DNA from: an uncultured Prevotella sp.
Lineage (GTDB): Bacteria; Bacteroidota; Bacteroidia; Bacteroidales; Bacteroidaceae
Direction: 5' to 3'
Length of the DNA: 64,000 nucleotides
NCBI GenBank assembly: GCA_900771975.1
Contig: CAAGPV010000015.1
Location: 14,971 to 78,970, forward strand
The notes under the pieces: model-generated
Told to the model about the DNA's origin: nothing
What the model saw: the letters and a program-made list of their open reading frames with translations, nothing else
Database searches by the model: none
In this document: in pieces, positions 15,635-24,688 of the stretch
Layout: every line of letters starts with the position of its first letter
How positions within the stretch are numbered: the stretch's first letter is position 1
Translations under genes and position numbers: made by a program

Positions 15635-16072
15635 ATGAAAAAGAAATTATTGTTACTCATTCTGATGGTTCTTCCACTTTTCATCGCATCTTGCAGTGAT
15701 GATGATGGAAAGGTAGAGCCGATGAAGTGGAAGTCCGAAACAAAGCAATCAAGTGATGGTTATTTTCATGTGTCTCCTCAGGGTGGAACATTTGTGCTTC
15801 AATGCACAAATTACAGTGACTTTTGGATAACGGGAATCACCGAGCAAGAAGCTAAAGGGGAAGAAAAGAAATTCACGCCTCCCTATGATGACCACAAACA
15901 CTTTACCTTAACATCCGATTGGGCAACGGCTACCCAAAATGGAAATACGTTGACTGTTACAATTTTGCCGACAACAGCGAATGGCAACCGCTACATAAAA
16001 GTGTCAGTACAAAATGGTGACGCTTTTGATGAAATCAAATTCAGACTGCGAGGATTGAAAGTTGGATTGTGA
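15635..16072 (+). CDS. Small lipoprotein with BACON-like beta-sandwich
   Basis: The 145-residue protein starts with a lipoprotein signal (MKKKLLLLILMVLPLFIASC, lipobox Cys at 20). The following domain has the pattern of BACON-like modules: FHVSPQGGTFVLQCTNYSDF, then WATATQNGNTLTVTILPTTA, then NRYIKVSVQNGD. Such domains usually bind carbohydrate or protein partners at the cell surface. Only one domain is present, so it may be a surface adaptor. It is transcribed alone from the promoter at 15592. Confidence 0.65.
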   Translation: MKKKLLLLILMVLPLFIASCSDDDGKVEPMKWKSETKQSSDGYFHVSPQGGTFVLQCTNYSDFWITGITEQEAKGEEKKFTPPYDDHKHFTLTSDWATATQNGNTLTVTILPTTANGNRYIKVSVQNGDAFDEIKFRLRGLKVGL

Positions 16073-16076
16073 TTCC

Positions 16077-16112
16077 ATTATGAAGTTAGATATTTATGTC
16101 TAACTTCATAAT
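16077..16112 (+). terminator. 14-bp inverted repeat after the lipoprotein gene
   Basis: ATTATGAAGTTAGA (16077-16090) pairs perfectly with TCTAACTTCATAAT (16099-16112). There is no T-run, so termination is plausible but not typical. Confidence 0.5.
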
Positions 16113-16158
16113 AGCCTCTTGGTAAAAAGCTATGTTGTTAACCTTGTATAAACAAGAA

Positions 16159-16185
16159 GAGAATTTTACTTTATGTAAAATCCTC
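16159..16185 (-). terminator. Terminator of tRNA-Arg
   Basis: GAGAATTTTAC (16159-16169) pairs with GTAAAATCCTC (16175-16185) except for one mismatch. On the minus strand it is followed by TTCTTGTTTA, 22 bases past the tRNA 3' end. Confidence 0.6.
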
Positions 16186-16207
16186 TTTAATCTCTTGTGC
16201 TTATTAG

Positions 16208-16281
16208 TGACTCCGCTGGGATTCAAACCCGGAACCTCTTGATCCGTAGTCAAGTGCTCTATTCAGTTGAGCTACGGAGCC
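16208..16281 (-). tRNA. tRNA-Arg (anticodon ACG)
   Basis: The 74-base minus-strand sequence folds as a cloverleaf. The acceptor stem GGCTCCG pairs with CGGAGTC, with discriminator A. The anticodon stem is CTTGA/TCAAG with loop CTACGGA, giving anticodon ACG. The T arm is GGTTCCGGGTTTGAATCCC-like. CCA is not encoded. Its 3' end faces the accessory block at 5.1-16.1 kb. Confidence 0.95.
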
Positions 16282-16424
16282 ATGTTTTATTCATTTCTGA
16301 ATTGCGAGTGCAAAGGTAGACATTTTGACCGAACTGACAAAATATTTACTGGGGAAATCTTTATATTTAACAGTTATTAAGCATTCTGGTCGTTTTAAAA
16401 GGGCTTTTGCGTATTTTTCCCACT

Positions 16425-17699
16425 TTAACTGTACCTTCGTGGGTAACGGGTTAGGATGGAGAGCATTCCGCAGATGCCGAGTGTTAGTGGATAATAGAGA
16501 TAGGGCACAATAGAGACGGGGTTGATTTTGGCGAGTCCTGAGGCCATGAGTAGTTGTGCGCCATAAGGAATGATGCCTTGCATACAACAAGAAAATGTGT
16601 CAAGAATGCTGGCTGCTTTACGGCTATCTACACCATATTTTGTGCAAATGTCTTTTGAAATGCTTCCAACGGTGAGGATAGAGACGGTGTTGTTGGCGGT
16701 ACAGATGTCTACAATGGCCACCAGAAAGGCAATGGTGAGTTCGGCACCCCGTTTTGAATGTATGTGCCTTGTGATGCGTCGGATGATAAAGTCGATGCCT
16801 CCATTGTGTTTGATGATTTCGAGAAGTCCACCTGCCATCATCGTGATGATGATGAGTTCGCCCATATTGGTGATGCCAGAGCCCATGCTTCCAAACCATC
16901 CATAGATGTCGTAAGCCCCTTGGGAAATGCCAATAATGCCGGTAAGGATAAGACCAATGGTCAGCACTACCATCACGTTCATGCCAAAAGCGGCGCAAAC
17001 CAGTACAACCAGATAGGGTATGATCTTAGTGTATGAGATGTCGGGAATGGAGGTGGGAGAGGAGATGTTGGCTCCAAGAAAGAGATAGACAATGAAGATG
17101 CACAGAGCAGCAGGTGCAACGATGAAGAGGTTTACGCGGAATTTGTCTTTCATGTTGCATCCTTGAGTGCGTGTGGCCACCACGGTAGTGTCGCTGATGA
17201 ACGATAGGTTATCGCCGAAAAAGGCTCCACCAACGATTACGCCCACCACCATAGCCATATTGGCATGGGTGGACAGGGCGATGCCTGCCGCTATTGGTGT
17301 GAGTGCAACGATGGTGCCCACACTTGTGCCGATGCTGATGGATATGAAACATGCTGCCACGAACATTCCTGCAAGCAGCATTTTGCTGGGTAGGAGGGAA
17401 AGGGTCAGGTTGACTGTGGCGTCAATGGAGCCCATTTCTTTGGCTGCATTGGCAAAAGCGCCTGCCAGGATGAATATCCATATCATCAGCATCATGTTCT
17501 CGGTGCTGGCACCTTTGCTATACAGTTGGATGCGGTTGGCCAGTGGAATGTGTTTGCTGATGGCTACTGCATAGATGCTTGAAATCATAAAAGCCACAAT
17601 GATGGGCACCTTGTAGAAGTCTTGAACGATGATGGACGTTACAAGATACAACAAGATGAACAGGATAAGTGGGCTAAGAGCGATAAGTCCTTTTTTCAT
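16425..17699 (-). CDS. nhaC: NhaC-family Na+/H+ antiporter
   Basis: The 424-residue membrane protein has about 11 hydrophobic helices and the family motifs ISIGTSVGTIVALTPIAAGI and GGAFFGDNLSFISDTTVVAT. NhaC-type carriers exchange sodium or amino acids for protons across the inner membrane. It is the last gene of a long co-directional minus-strand run, 51 bases after fbp. The exact substrate cannot be told from sequence. Confidence 0.8.
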   Translation of the reverse strand: MKKGLIALSPLILFILLYLVTSIIVQDFYKVPIIVAFMISSIYAVAISKHIPLANRIQLYSKGASTENMMLMIWIFILAGAFANAAKEMGSIDATVNLTLSLLPSKMLLAGMFVAACFISISIGTSVGTIVALTPIAAGIALSTHANMAMVVGVIVGGAFFGDNLSFISDTTVVATRTQGCNMKDKFRVNLFIVAPAALCIFIVYLFLGANISSPTSIPDISYTKIIPYLVVLVCAAFGMNVMVVLTIGLILTGIIGISQGAYDIYGWFGSMGSGITNMGELIIITMMAGGLLEIIKHNGGIDFIIRRITRHIHSKRGAELTIAFLVAIVDICTANNTVSILTVGSISKDICTKYGVDSRKAASILDTFSCCMQGIIPYGAQLLMASGLAKINPVSIVPYLYYPLTLGICGMLSILTRYPRRYS

Positions 17700-17750
17700 A
17701 TCGTGAGATTACTACCATATATATATGCTTGTGATGGTTGCGGGGGTGTG

Positions 17751-19766
17751 TTATTTCCCATTGTTGTGGATGGGGATGCGTTCCCGCTCCTTGATGTAGC
17801 CGTGACGGAAGGCATAGAGCAACTCTTCCAGGTCGGCTATCTGGCGGCGTATCTCGTGTCCTTTGTCGGTGTCGGCCACGCGCAAGCGTCGTTGGTTGAG
17901 TTCTACAATTTGTATAGTGCTGACAATGTCTGTTCCACGGAGCACAGCATCTTCGGCACTTGTGAAAGGCTCGTGTTGCACCAGTTGGAAGCCACGGCTA
18001 TGATAGACCAGAGTATAGCCGGCAATACCGGTTTCCTTATGGTAGGCTGAAGCAAATCCGCCGTCAATCACCATGAGTTTTCCGCCAGCCTTGATGGGGT
18101 TTTCGCCTTTTGCCACGTGCACGGGAACATGTCCGTTGATGATGTGCCGGTTGGGCTCCTTTACACCAAAGGCATCCATAATCATGTCCACCACCTTTTC
18201 ATCGTCTCGCAGTTTGAAGTAGAAGCCCTTCGGTTCTACGTGTGTGCTCTTGTCGGCAATGAAATAGCGTTCGAAGGTGGTCATCTTGCTCTTGTCGAAC
18301 AAGGGAGAGTCGGGGCCACACCACAGGTACAGAAAGTAGTCGATGGCGTAGTCATATTCTTCGGTTGTGGGTTCGTTTTGGAAGGCAGTACGTATCATCA
18401 CTTCTATCTGCTCGAGCAATTCTTTGCCTTTGTAGTGATGTTCGGGGCTTATTTCCACGTCTTTCAGCGTTCCGTCTTCGTTCAGGGGGATGGAGGCATG
18501 AAAGAGCAGGTTGTTGTTGAATACGGCATACATGCTTCCGTGTTGTAGCAGCGTGTGGATGTGCCGATGCAGTTTTTCGCTCACGCGGAACGAGTGGTGC
18601 AGTTTTTCCATAAGATCTCGTTCTTCGGCGGTAAGCCTGTTCGGGTCTTTCGGGTCGATGGTGGGGAAGTGGCATGAGCGCATATCGTACTCTTTTCCTT
18701 CTATGATGCAGGTGTGTCGTTCAAAGTCGATGTGTGGCAAGAGGTCGCGTTCTTCCATCTTCCATTGGGGATAGCGTTGAATGAGTTGTGCTTCCAACTT
18801 GAACTGTATGATGCTGATGGCTTTATGCATTCTGGCGATGAGCAGGCGGTTTTTGTCTGACAGATCCTCGTTTTGCTGTACTTTCGGCATAAACTCTTCA
18901 CATGGGTCATCGCCGTAGACATCCATGGCGAAGGTAGCCAGTTGTATAAGGTTGATGCCGTAGCCTTCTTCTATAGTAGCCATATTGGAATAGCGAAGGG
19001 CAATGCGTATGACGTTGCAGATGCAGGCATCGTTGCCGGCAGCTGCTCCCATCCACAGTATGTCGTGGTTGCCCCATTGTATGTCCCAAGAGTGGTAACG
19101 GCACAGTGTGTCCATGACGATGTGGGCTCCGGGACCTCGGTCGTAGACATCTCCGAGTACATGGAGCTGGTCTATCACCAGGCGTTGTATGACGTGACAG
19201 ATGGCAATGATGAAGTCATCGGCCGAACGTGTGGAGATGATGGTGTCAATGATGGCATTGACATATTCGCTTTTGTCCTTGTCGTCGGTGCGTTCATGCA
19301 GGAGTTCCTGAATGATGTACGAGAAGTCTTCCGGAAGGTTTTTCCTAACTTTCGACCGTGTGTATTTGCTGGATACGTCGCGGCAAACCAACACAAGATG
19401 GTGAATGGCCATGTGATACCAGTCGTTGATGTCGTTTTCGTTCGTCTTGACCAGTTCGAGCTTCTGTTCTGGATAGTAGATGAGCGTACACAATTCGTGC
19501 TTTTCGGTTTCGCGCAGAGCGTTGCCGAATATTTCGTTCACCTTCCGCTTGATGTTGCCCGAGGCGTTTTTCAGTACATGCTGAAAAGCTTCATATTCGC
19601 CGTGGATGTCGGCAAGGAAGTGTTCTGTGCCTTTAGGCAGGTTGAGAATGGCTTGCAGATTGATGATTTCTGTGCTGGCTTCAGCCACTGTGGGGAAGGA
19701 GCGTGCAAGCAGTTCTAGATATTTTCCGTCTTTTTGTAGGTCGTAAAGTTCTTTTGTTTTAGCCAT
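17751..19766 (-). CDS. fbp: Class III fructose-1,6-bisphosphatase
   Basis: The 671-residue protein matches the large Firmicutes/Bacteroidetes-type fructose bisphosphatase. It has the metallophosphoesterase motifs ADIHGEYEAF (about 53), GDVYDRGPGAH (about 205) and WGNHDILWMGAAAGN (about 230). It hydrolyses fructose-1,6-bisphosphate to fructose-6-phosphate in gluconeogenesis, in the cytoplasm. The length is normal. It follows the glycosyltransferase gene by 40 bases and may be on the same transcript. Confidence 0.95.
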   Translation of the reverse strand: MAKTKELYDLQKDGKYLELLARSFPTVAEASTEIINLQAILNLPKGTEHFLADIHGEYEAFQHVLKNASGNIKRKVNEIFGNALRETEKHELCTLIYYPEQKLELVKTNENDINDWYHMAIHHLVLVCRDVSSKYTRSKVRKNLPEDFSYIIQELLHERTDDKDKSEYVNAIIDTIISTRSADDFIIAICHVIQRLVIDQLHVLGDVYDRGPGAHIVMDTLCRYHSWDIQWGNHDILWMGAAAGNDACICNVIRIALRYSNMATIEEGYGINLIQLATFAMDVYGDDPCEEFMPKVQQNEDLSDKNRLLIARMHKAISIIQFKLEAQLIQRYPQWKMEERDLLPHIDFERHTCIIEGKEYDMRSCHFPTIDPKDPNRLTAEERDLMEKLHHSFRVSEKLHRHIHTLLQHGSMYAVFNNNLLFHASIPLNEDGTLKDVEISPEHHYKGKELLEQIEVMIRTAFQNEPTTEEYDYAIDYFLYLWCGPDSPLFDKSKMTTFERYFIADKSTHVEPKGFYFKLRDDEKVVDMIMDAFGVKEPNRHIINGHVPVHVAKGENPIKAGGKLMVIDGGFASAYHKETGIAGYTLVYHSRGFQLVQHEPFTSAEDAVLRGTDIVSTIQIVELNQRRLRVADTDKGHEIRRQIADLEELLYAFRHGYIKERERIPIHNNGK

Positions 19767-19806
19767 AATGGTTGTATGAGTCAGTTAGAATGAAATGAAG
19801 TAATGG

Positions 19807-20958
19807 TTATTTAAGAATCGTTTTTTGCAGTTGTTTCACTTTTCGGTCGTTCAAAGCGGGAACGGGATAGAACCCTTCTTCCAGATAGACCAGGTTGTGA
19901 AGCACTTGTGTGATGCGGCGTGCAAAACGGTAGAGATGGAGTTGTTTTACGGCGGCGGCAAACTCTGTTTCGTCATAGTCGTCATATTTGATGGCCTCGT
20001 AGAGTTCTGCCACATGGCGCAGCGTCAGCCCCTGTCGCTTCAGCAATGCTTGTGTATTGACAAGCATGATGATAATCTGACGTAACGTTTGGGGCAAATC
20101 GTTCAGTACATCGCGTATCTTGTTTTTCGTCAGCGGGTTTGTTAGGATGAGTTTTTCACCAGGAAGTGATCCTTTTTCCTTTTGGTGGCGTTTGGGGAAA
20201 CGGTTTATGGCTGCAGCGTCGATGGTAGGAACGTCCAGTTGCATGATTTGTATGCCTCTGTCGAGGATGTGTCTTATCGATTCGTCGTCGGCCAGCAGCA
20301 TTATGCGTCGCCATTGCTGAGGTTTGATGGTGCGCAGGTTTAAAATTTGTTCACTGTTGAGGAGCTGATGAGTAAGGTCTTGCGCCATTCCTACATGCAG
20401 TAGAGAGCGTATGGCTTCATGCTCGTCATCGGTCATGAGCAACTCGTAGCGTGTGTCTCCCACTTTGTGGTAGAAAGCCATTGCCTGTTGTCCCATTTCT
20501 TCGGTGCTGACGGCTGTAGTCAGAGGGGTGGCTTTCACCACTTCTATGCGGTCTTGCCATTGATCGTGCAGCAGATGTTCACGTTCGCGTTCACTGCTCA
20601 CTAACAAGGCATCGGCGTTTTGAGTGACCCGCTGCTGGTAGATGGTTTTCTTCACCCATTTGGAGATGTAGCGTTCGTTGTGGGTGGTATAAGTTTCCAA
20701 TTGCCAGTGGGGAGAAAGCACAATGGCACAACCGTGTTGCCGGGCAGTTTGAGCCAGTCTGACCGTTGCCCAATTCCAGCAGGCGTGCAGGTGGACAATG
20801 TCGGGTTTGCTTGCCTTCAGTTGTTTTTGCGCTTCAGCATAGTTGTAGGCTACCCTTACCTCAGCCACGTCTTGCGTGCCATGCACAAGGTCTGTGATGT
20901 AAGCCTCTAGCAGACTGCCTTTTCCCACGTTTGGAGCATAGTGAAGAATTTTTATCAT
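19807..20958 (-). CDS. Glycosyltransferase family 4-like protein with atypical C-terminal half
   Basis: The first 170 residues of this 383-residue protein resemble the N-terminal domain of GT4 glycosyltransferases (ILHYAPNVGKGSLLEAYITD, PDIVHLHACWNWATVRLAQ, ADALLVSSEREREHLL). The C-terminal half is helical and charged and lacks the usual sugar-nucleotide EX7E site. It could be an inactive or regulatory relative. It follows the GT2 gene by 18 bases in the same run. Confidence 0.6.
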   Translation of the reverse strand: MIKILHYAPNVGKGSLLEAYITDLVHGTQDVAEVRVAYNYAEAQKQLKASKPDIVHLHACWNWATVRLAQTARQHGCAIVLSPHWQLETYTTHNERYISKWVKKTIYQQRVTQNADALLVSSEREREHLLHDQWQDRIEVVKATPLTTAVSTEEMGQQAMAFYHKVGDTRYELLMTDDEHEAIRSLLHVGMAQDLTHQLLNSEQILNLRTIKPQQWRRIMLLADDESIRHILDRGIQIMQLDVPTIDAAAINRFPKRHQKEKGSLPGEKLILTNPLTKNKIRDVLNDLPQTLRQIIIMLVNTQALLKRQGLTLRHVAELYEAIKYDDYDETEFAAAVKQLHLYRFARRITQVLHNLVYLEEGFYPVPALNDRKVKQLQKTILK

Positions 20959-20976
20959 AGCTTTTTACGGTTCTCC

Positions 20977-22164
20977 TTATAGTTTATGACTGATAAACTC
21001 TGTTTTATCTGCCCGCCAATAGCTTATTCTATGGAACAAAGCGTGCCAGCAGAGCCCCAGCTCGAAAGGAACGATAGCCCATCTTGAAATGTTTACGTCA
21101 AAGCGCTTGAAGGCTTTTCGGGCAATGACGATGCGCAACACCACAGTGATGACCAACGCAATCGTGGCGATGCCGGTGAGCAACCAGCGTTGGGTGAGTG
21201 TTGCAACCACGATGGTGGCAATCTCTAGAAGATAGTTGACGTGCATCGCTATTTGGTCGAAAGCATACTTTAAGCAGTGACCGGTTCCGCCGTTCAAATG
21301 TTTCCTGTGCTCCAGATAGAACAGGTGAAAGTCTTTCCACGTCTTGTCGGTTGGGGTGTCAGCCGTCATCCATGCTTCGGGAGCATTCTCCAACGCCACC
21401 GATCCCTCGCGTGCATATTTGTTCACCATAAAGTCGTATTCGCCTTGCAAGTATTTTAAGTTACCTTTGAAGCCATCGGCCGCCATAAACTCGCTTTTGC
21501 GGAACATCAGACAGTGGCTTCCGCATCTGAAAGGATGGCCTTTTTGGGCTTCGCTCATCAAGTAGCAGTCGCGTAGAAACGTTTCGAAGCGTTTGTAGGC
21601 TCCTGTTTCCTCGTTAAAGCGCACATATCCGATGACGAGGTTCTTAAACTCGGTGCAGTTTCGTGCCAAAGTCTTCAGCCATTGGTTGGAGTCGGGGCGA
21701 GTGTGGATGTCGGCCATGAGCACCCATTCGTTTTTTGCTGCTTTTACCCCAATAGTCACTGCCAGTTTCTCTCGGCTCATGTAGCGTGATGAGTCGGGAA
21801 TATAGGTACAGTAGAGAAGGGGGTTGTCCTTGTAGCGTTTGAGCAATTCTTCGCTTTCCTGGTCGCCTTGCCATGTCACAACAATCACCTCATAGCCAGC
21901 AGCATAGTCTTGTTCGAGATAAGCAGGGAGGTTGCGTTCCAGTTCCTGCACATTGTCGTGTGGCGTCAGCAAAATGCTCACCTTGGGCTGTGGAGCTTGA
22001 GGTGAGCAGTTGTTGTCTGCCGTTTCAGTTTCATCGTCGGAAGGAGTTTGAGAAAGTCCTTCGTTGACGGAGGGTTTTCTGAAAAACCCATTCAGAAGAG
22101 GGGTTACCAGTGCCAATACCACAAGTACGGCACCGATGATAATCGTTATGTTGTCGATAATCAT
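20977..22164 (-). CDS. Membrane-bound family 2 glycosyltransferase
   Basis: The 395-residue protein has an N-terminal membrane helix (about 5-25), a GT-A catalytic domain (about 58-290, with SILLTPHDNVQELERNLPAY and MADIHTRP in the DXD position) and two or three C-terminal membrane helices (about 310-360). It probably adds a sugar to a lipid or glycan at the cytoplasmic membrane. It lies 8 bases after lysA and 18 before the GT4-like gene. Confidence 0.75.
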   Translation of the reverse strand: MIIDNITIIIGAVLVVLALVTPLLNGFFRKPSVNEGLSQTPSDDETETADNNCSPQAPQPKVSILLTPHDNVQELERNLPAYLEQDYAAGYEVIVVTWQGDQESEELLKRYKDNPLLYCTYIPDSSRYMSREKLAVTIGVKAAKNEWVLMADIHTRPDSNQWLKTLARNCTEFKNLVIGYVRFNEETGAYKRFETFLRDCYLMSEAQKGHPFRCGSHCLMFRKSEFMAADGFKGNLKYLQGEYDFMVNKYAREGSVALENAPEAWMTADTPTDKTWKDFHLFYLEHRKHLNGGTGHCLKYAFDQIAMHVNYLLEIATIVVATLTQRWLLTGIATIALVITVVLRIVIARKAFKRFDVNISRWAIVPFELGLCWHALFHRISYWRADKTEFISHKL

Positions 22165-22172
22165 TTTATTTG

Positions 22173-23330
22173 TTATAAATCTTCGGTAGTATAGCCCACG
22201 GGTAGTCGTCTACAGTTGTACTGACTGGCCATAATCTCACCGTATGCACCTGCTGAGCGTAGGGCTATAAGGTCTCCGCGTTGTGTTTTGTTGAGGTCGA
22301 CGGCTTTGGCAAAAACATCGCTCGACTCGCAGATGGGCCCCACCACATCGTAGGTTTCGATGGGTTTGTCGCTTGTTATGTTTTCTATTTTGTGGTAGGC
22401 TTGATAGAGTGCGGGTCTTATCAGGTCGGTCATACCAGCGTCCACGATGGCAAACTGCTTGAAGGAGCCCTGCTTTACATAGAGCACACGTGTGATGAGC
22501 GACCCCATCTGGGCAACCACCGAGCGGCCGAGCTCAAAGTGGAGGCGTTGTCCTTCTCTCAGCTTCAAGTGCCGGGCATAGGTGTCGAAGTAGGCCTTGA
22601 AGTCGGGAATGGGCACACGGTTGGGGTGAACGTAGTCGATGCCGAGGCCTCCACCCACGTTAATGTTCTCAATGTGTATGTGGTGGCGCTCCAATTGGTC
22701 TTGTATTTCGTTAATGCGGTTGCACAATGCCACAAAGTCGCTCATGTCAAGTATTTGCGAGCCTATGTGAAAGTGAAGCCCGATAAAGCGCACATGCTCC
22801 ATCTTCGAGGCTTCCTCAATGGCCGCTTCCATGTAGTGCATGTCTATGCCGAACTTGTTTTCTGCTAATCCGGTAGTGATTTTGGCATTTGTATGGGCGC
22901 CCACATCTGGGTTGATGCGAAAGCAGATGTCGGCTATTTTTCCTTTTTTACCAGCCAACTCGTTGATTATTTCGAGTTCGGCGATACTCTCCACATTGAA
23001 GCAGAAGATGCGTTTGTCCAGTCCGAGGTTGATTTCCCAGTCGGCTTTGCCCACCCCGGCATATACAATCTTCTTGGGAGCAAACCCTGTTTCGAGACAA
23101 CGGCGTATCTCGCCGCCGCTTACGCAGTCTGCTCCCAGTCCTTCCTGAGCGATAATGTTCAGCACTTTGGGGTTGGCATTGGCCTTGATAGCATAGTGCA
23201 CGCAGAAGCCTTCGTGTTTGCCAGCCTCTTGCTTGATGACTTGTATGGTTTGTCTGAGCAGTTCTGTGTCGTAATAGTAGAAGGGTGTCTCCAACTGCTG
23301 AAATTCTTCGATAGGGAATATTCCTTTCAT
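22173..23330 (-). CDS. lysA: Diaminopimelate decarboxylase
   Basis: The 385-residue PLP enzyme has the Lys-PLP segment HYAIKANANPKVL (about 45-57), the glycine loop GGGLGIDY and the C-terminal active-site segment CESSDVFAKA. It converts meso-diaminopimelate to lysine, the last step of lysine synthesis. It directly follows lysC (12 bases), so the first and last enzymes of the pathway are cotranscribed. Confidence 0.95.
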   Translation of the reverse strand: MKGIFPIEEFQQLETPFYYYDTELLRQTIQVIKQEAGKHEGFCVHYAIKANANPKVLNIIAQEGLGADCVSGGEIRRCLETGFAPKKIVYAGVGKADWEINLGLDKRIFCFNVESIAELEIINELAGKKGKIADICFRINPDVGAHTNAKITTGLAENKFGIDMHYMEAAIEEASKMEHVRFIGLHFHIGSQILDMSDFVALCNRINEIQDQLERHHIHIENINVGGGLGIDYVHPNRVPIPDFKAYFDTYARHLKLREGQRLHFELGRSVVAQMGSLITRVLYVKQGSFKQFAIVDAGMTDLIRPALYQAYHKIENITSDKPIETYDVVGPICESSDVFAKAVDLNKTQRGDLIALRSAGAYGEIMASQYNCRRLPVGYTTEDL

Positions 23331-23342
23331 GCGTCGGGGCTT

Positions 23343-24665
23343 TTACTGTTGGTTGAACAAAACATCGCTAAGGTTCTGTAAAGCACGCTTCTTGTCGCTT
23401 TCGCGAATCAAGAACGAGATGTTGTAGTTGCTGCCTCCATACGAAATCATTCTTACGGGGATGTTCTGCATTGCTTTGGTGGCAACCGACTCGAAACCGA
23501 GATTGCTCCAGTCGAGATCGCCCACAACGCAGATAATGCACATGTCGCTATCCACGGTGATGGTGCCGTACTTTTTCAGCTCGTTGACAATCTCGTTAAG
23601 ATGGGTGTCGTTGTCAATCGTCATCGAAACGCCCACTTCGCTAGTGGCAATCATGTCGATAGGAGTCTGGTAGCTCTCAAAAATTTCAAAGATTTTGCGC
23701 AGAAATCCTGTAGCCAGGAGCATCCGTGACGACTTTATCTTGATGGCTGTGATATTGTCTTTGGCAGCCACGGCTTTTATTTTGCCACGTACAAGTACGT
23801 TGTCGATGATGGTTCCTTCGGCGTCCGGCTCCATTGTGTATTTCAAGCGAACGGGAATGCCTGCATATTTGGCAGGTTGTACACAGGTGGGGTGGAGAAT
23901 TTTGGCTCCGAAATAAGCCAGTTCCGAGGCTTCTTCAAAGTTGAGTTGTCTCACGGCTTCTGTTTTGTCCACGATGCGTGGGTCGTTGTTGTGCATTCCG
24001 TCGATGTCGGTCCATATCTGTATTTCCTCTGCGTCGATAGCTGCACCGATGAGTGAAGCTGTGTAGTCGCTGCCGCCACGTTGCAGGTTGTCCACTTCGC
24101 CGTAGGCATTGCGGCAGATAAAGCCCTGTGTGATGTAAATCTGGTAGCCTTCGTTGGCTTTGAGGATGGTAGCAAGTTTCTCCTTGATGTATTGTGGGTC
24201 GGGCTCACCGTTTTTGTCGGTACGCATAAAGTCGAGGGCCGATAGCAGGATAGCCTTGATGCCTTGTTCCTGCAGGTAGTTGGTTACCATGTTCGTGCTC
24301 ATCACCTCTCCCTGTGCAACAATGCTTTTTGCTTCAAACGAAGTGAAGAGGTCTTTGGTGAATGAACGCAAGAATGCGAACTCTTCGGCTAGAAACTGAC
24401 GTGTCTTCTCTTTATACTCTTCTGTGGAGAAGAGTTCTTCCACGTGTTGCTGGTATTTGCGTTCAAGGTTGTTGATGACCTCGTTTGCGCCGTCGGGGTT
24501 TTTCTTATAGAGATATTCGCTGATTTCGATGAGGGTGTTGGTGGTGCCGCTCATGGCTGAGAGCACTACAAATGTCGGCTCACCCGACTTGGTGACCAAT
24601 GATGCTACGCCTTTCATGCGTTCGGGCGAGCCTACGGAGGTACCTCCGAATTTCATTACTTTCAT
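23343..24665 (-). CDS. lysC: Aspartate kinase with two ACT domains
   Basis: The 440-residue enzyme begins MKVMKFGGTSVGSPERMKG, the kinase signature. It has the amino-acid kinase fold to about residue 285 and tandem ACT domains to the end (IDMIATSEVGVSMTIDND; GGSNYNISFLI). It phosphorylates aspartate for lysine, threonine and methionine synthesis and is probably feedback-controlled through the ACT domains. It lies between the ftsE-like ATPase gene and lysA in one run. It is not fused to homoserine dehydrogenase. Confidence 0.93.
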   Translation of the reverse strand: MKVMKFGGTSVGSPERMKGVASLVTKSGEPTFVVLSAMSGTTNTLIEISEYLYKKNPDGANEVINNLERKYQQHVEELFSTEEYKEKTRQFLAEEFAFLRSFTKDLFTSFEAKSIVAQGEVMSTNMVTNYLQEQGIKAILLSALDFMRTDKNGEPDPQYIKEKLATILKANEGYQIYITQGFICRNAYGEVDNLQRGGSDYTASLIGAAIDAEEIQIWTDIDGMHNNDPRIVDKTEAVRQLNFEEASELAYFGAKILHPTCVQPAKYAGIPVRLKYTMEPDAEGTIIDNVLVRGKIKAVAAKDNITAIKIKSSRMLLATGFLRKIFEIFESYQTPIDMIATSEVGVSMTIDNDTHLNEIVNELKKYGTITVDSDMCIICVVGDLDWSNLGFESVATKAMQNIPVRMISYGGSNYNISFLIRESDKKRALQNLSDVLFNQQ

Positions 24666-24688
24666 GATCTATTTTGTTTTTTATGTTA

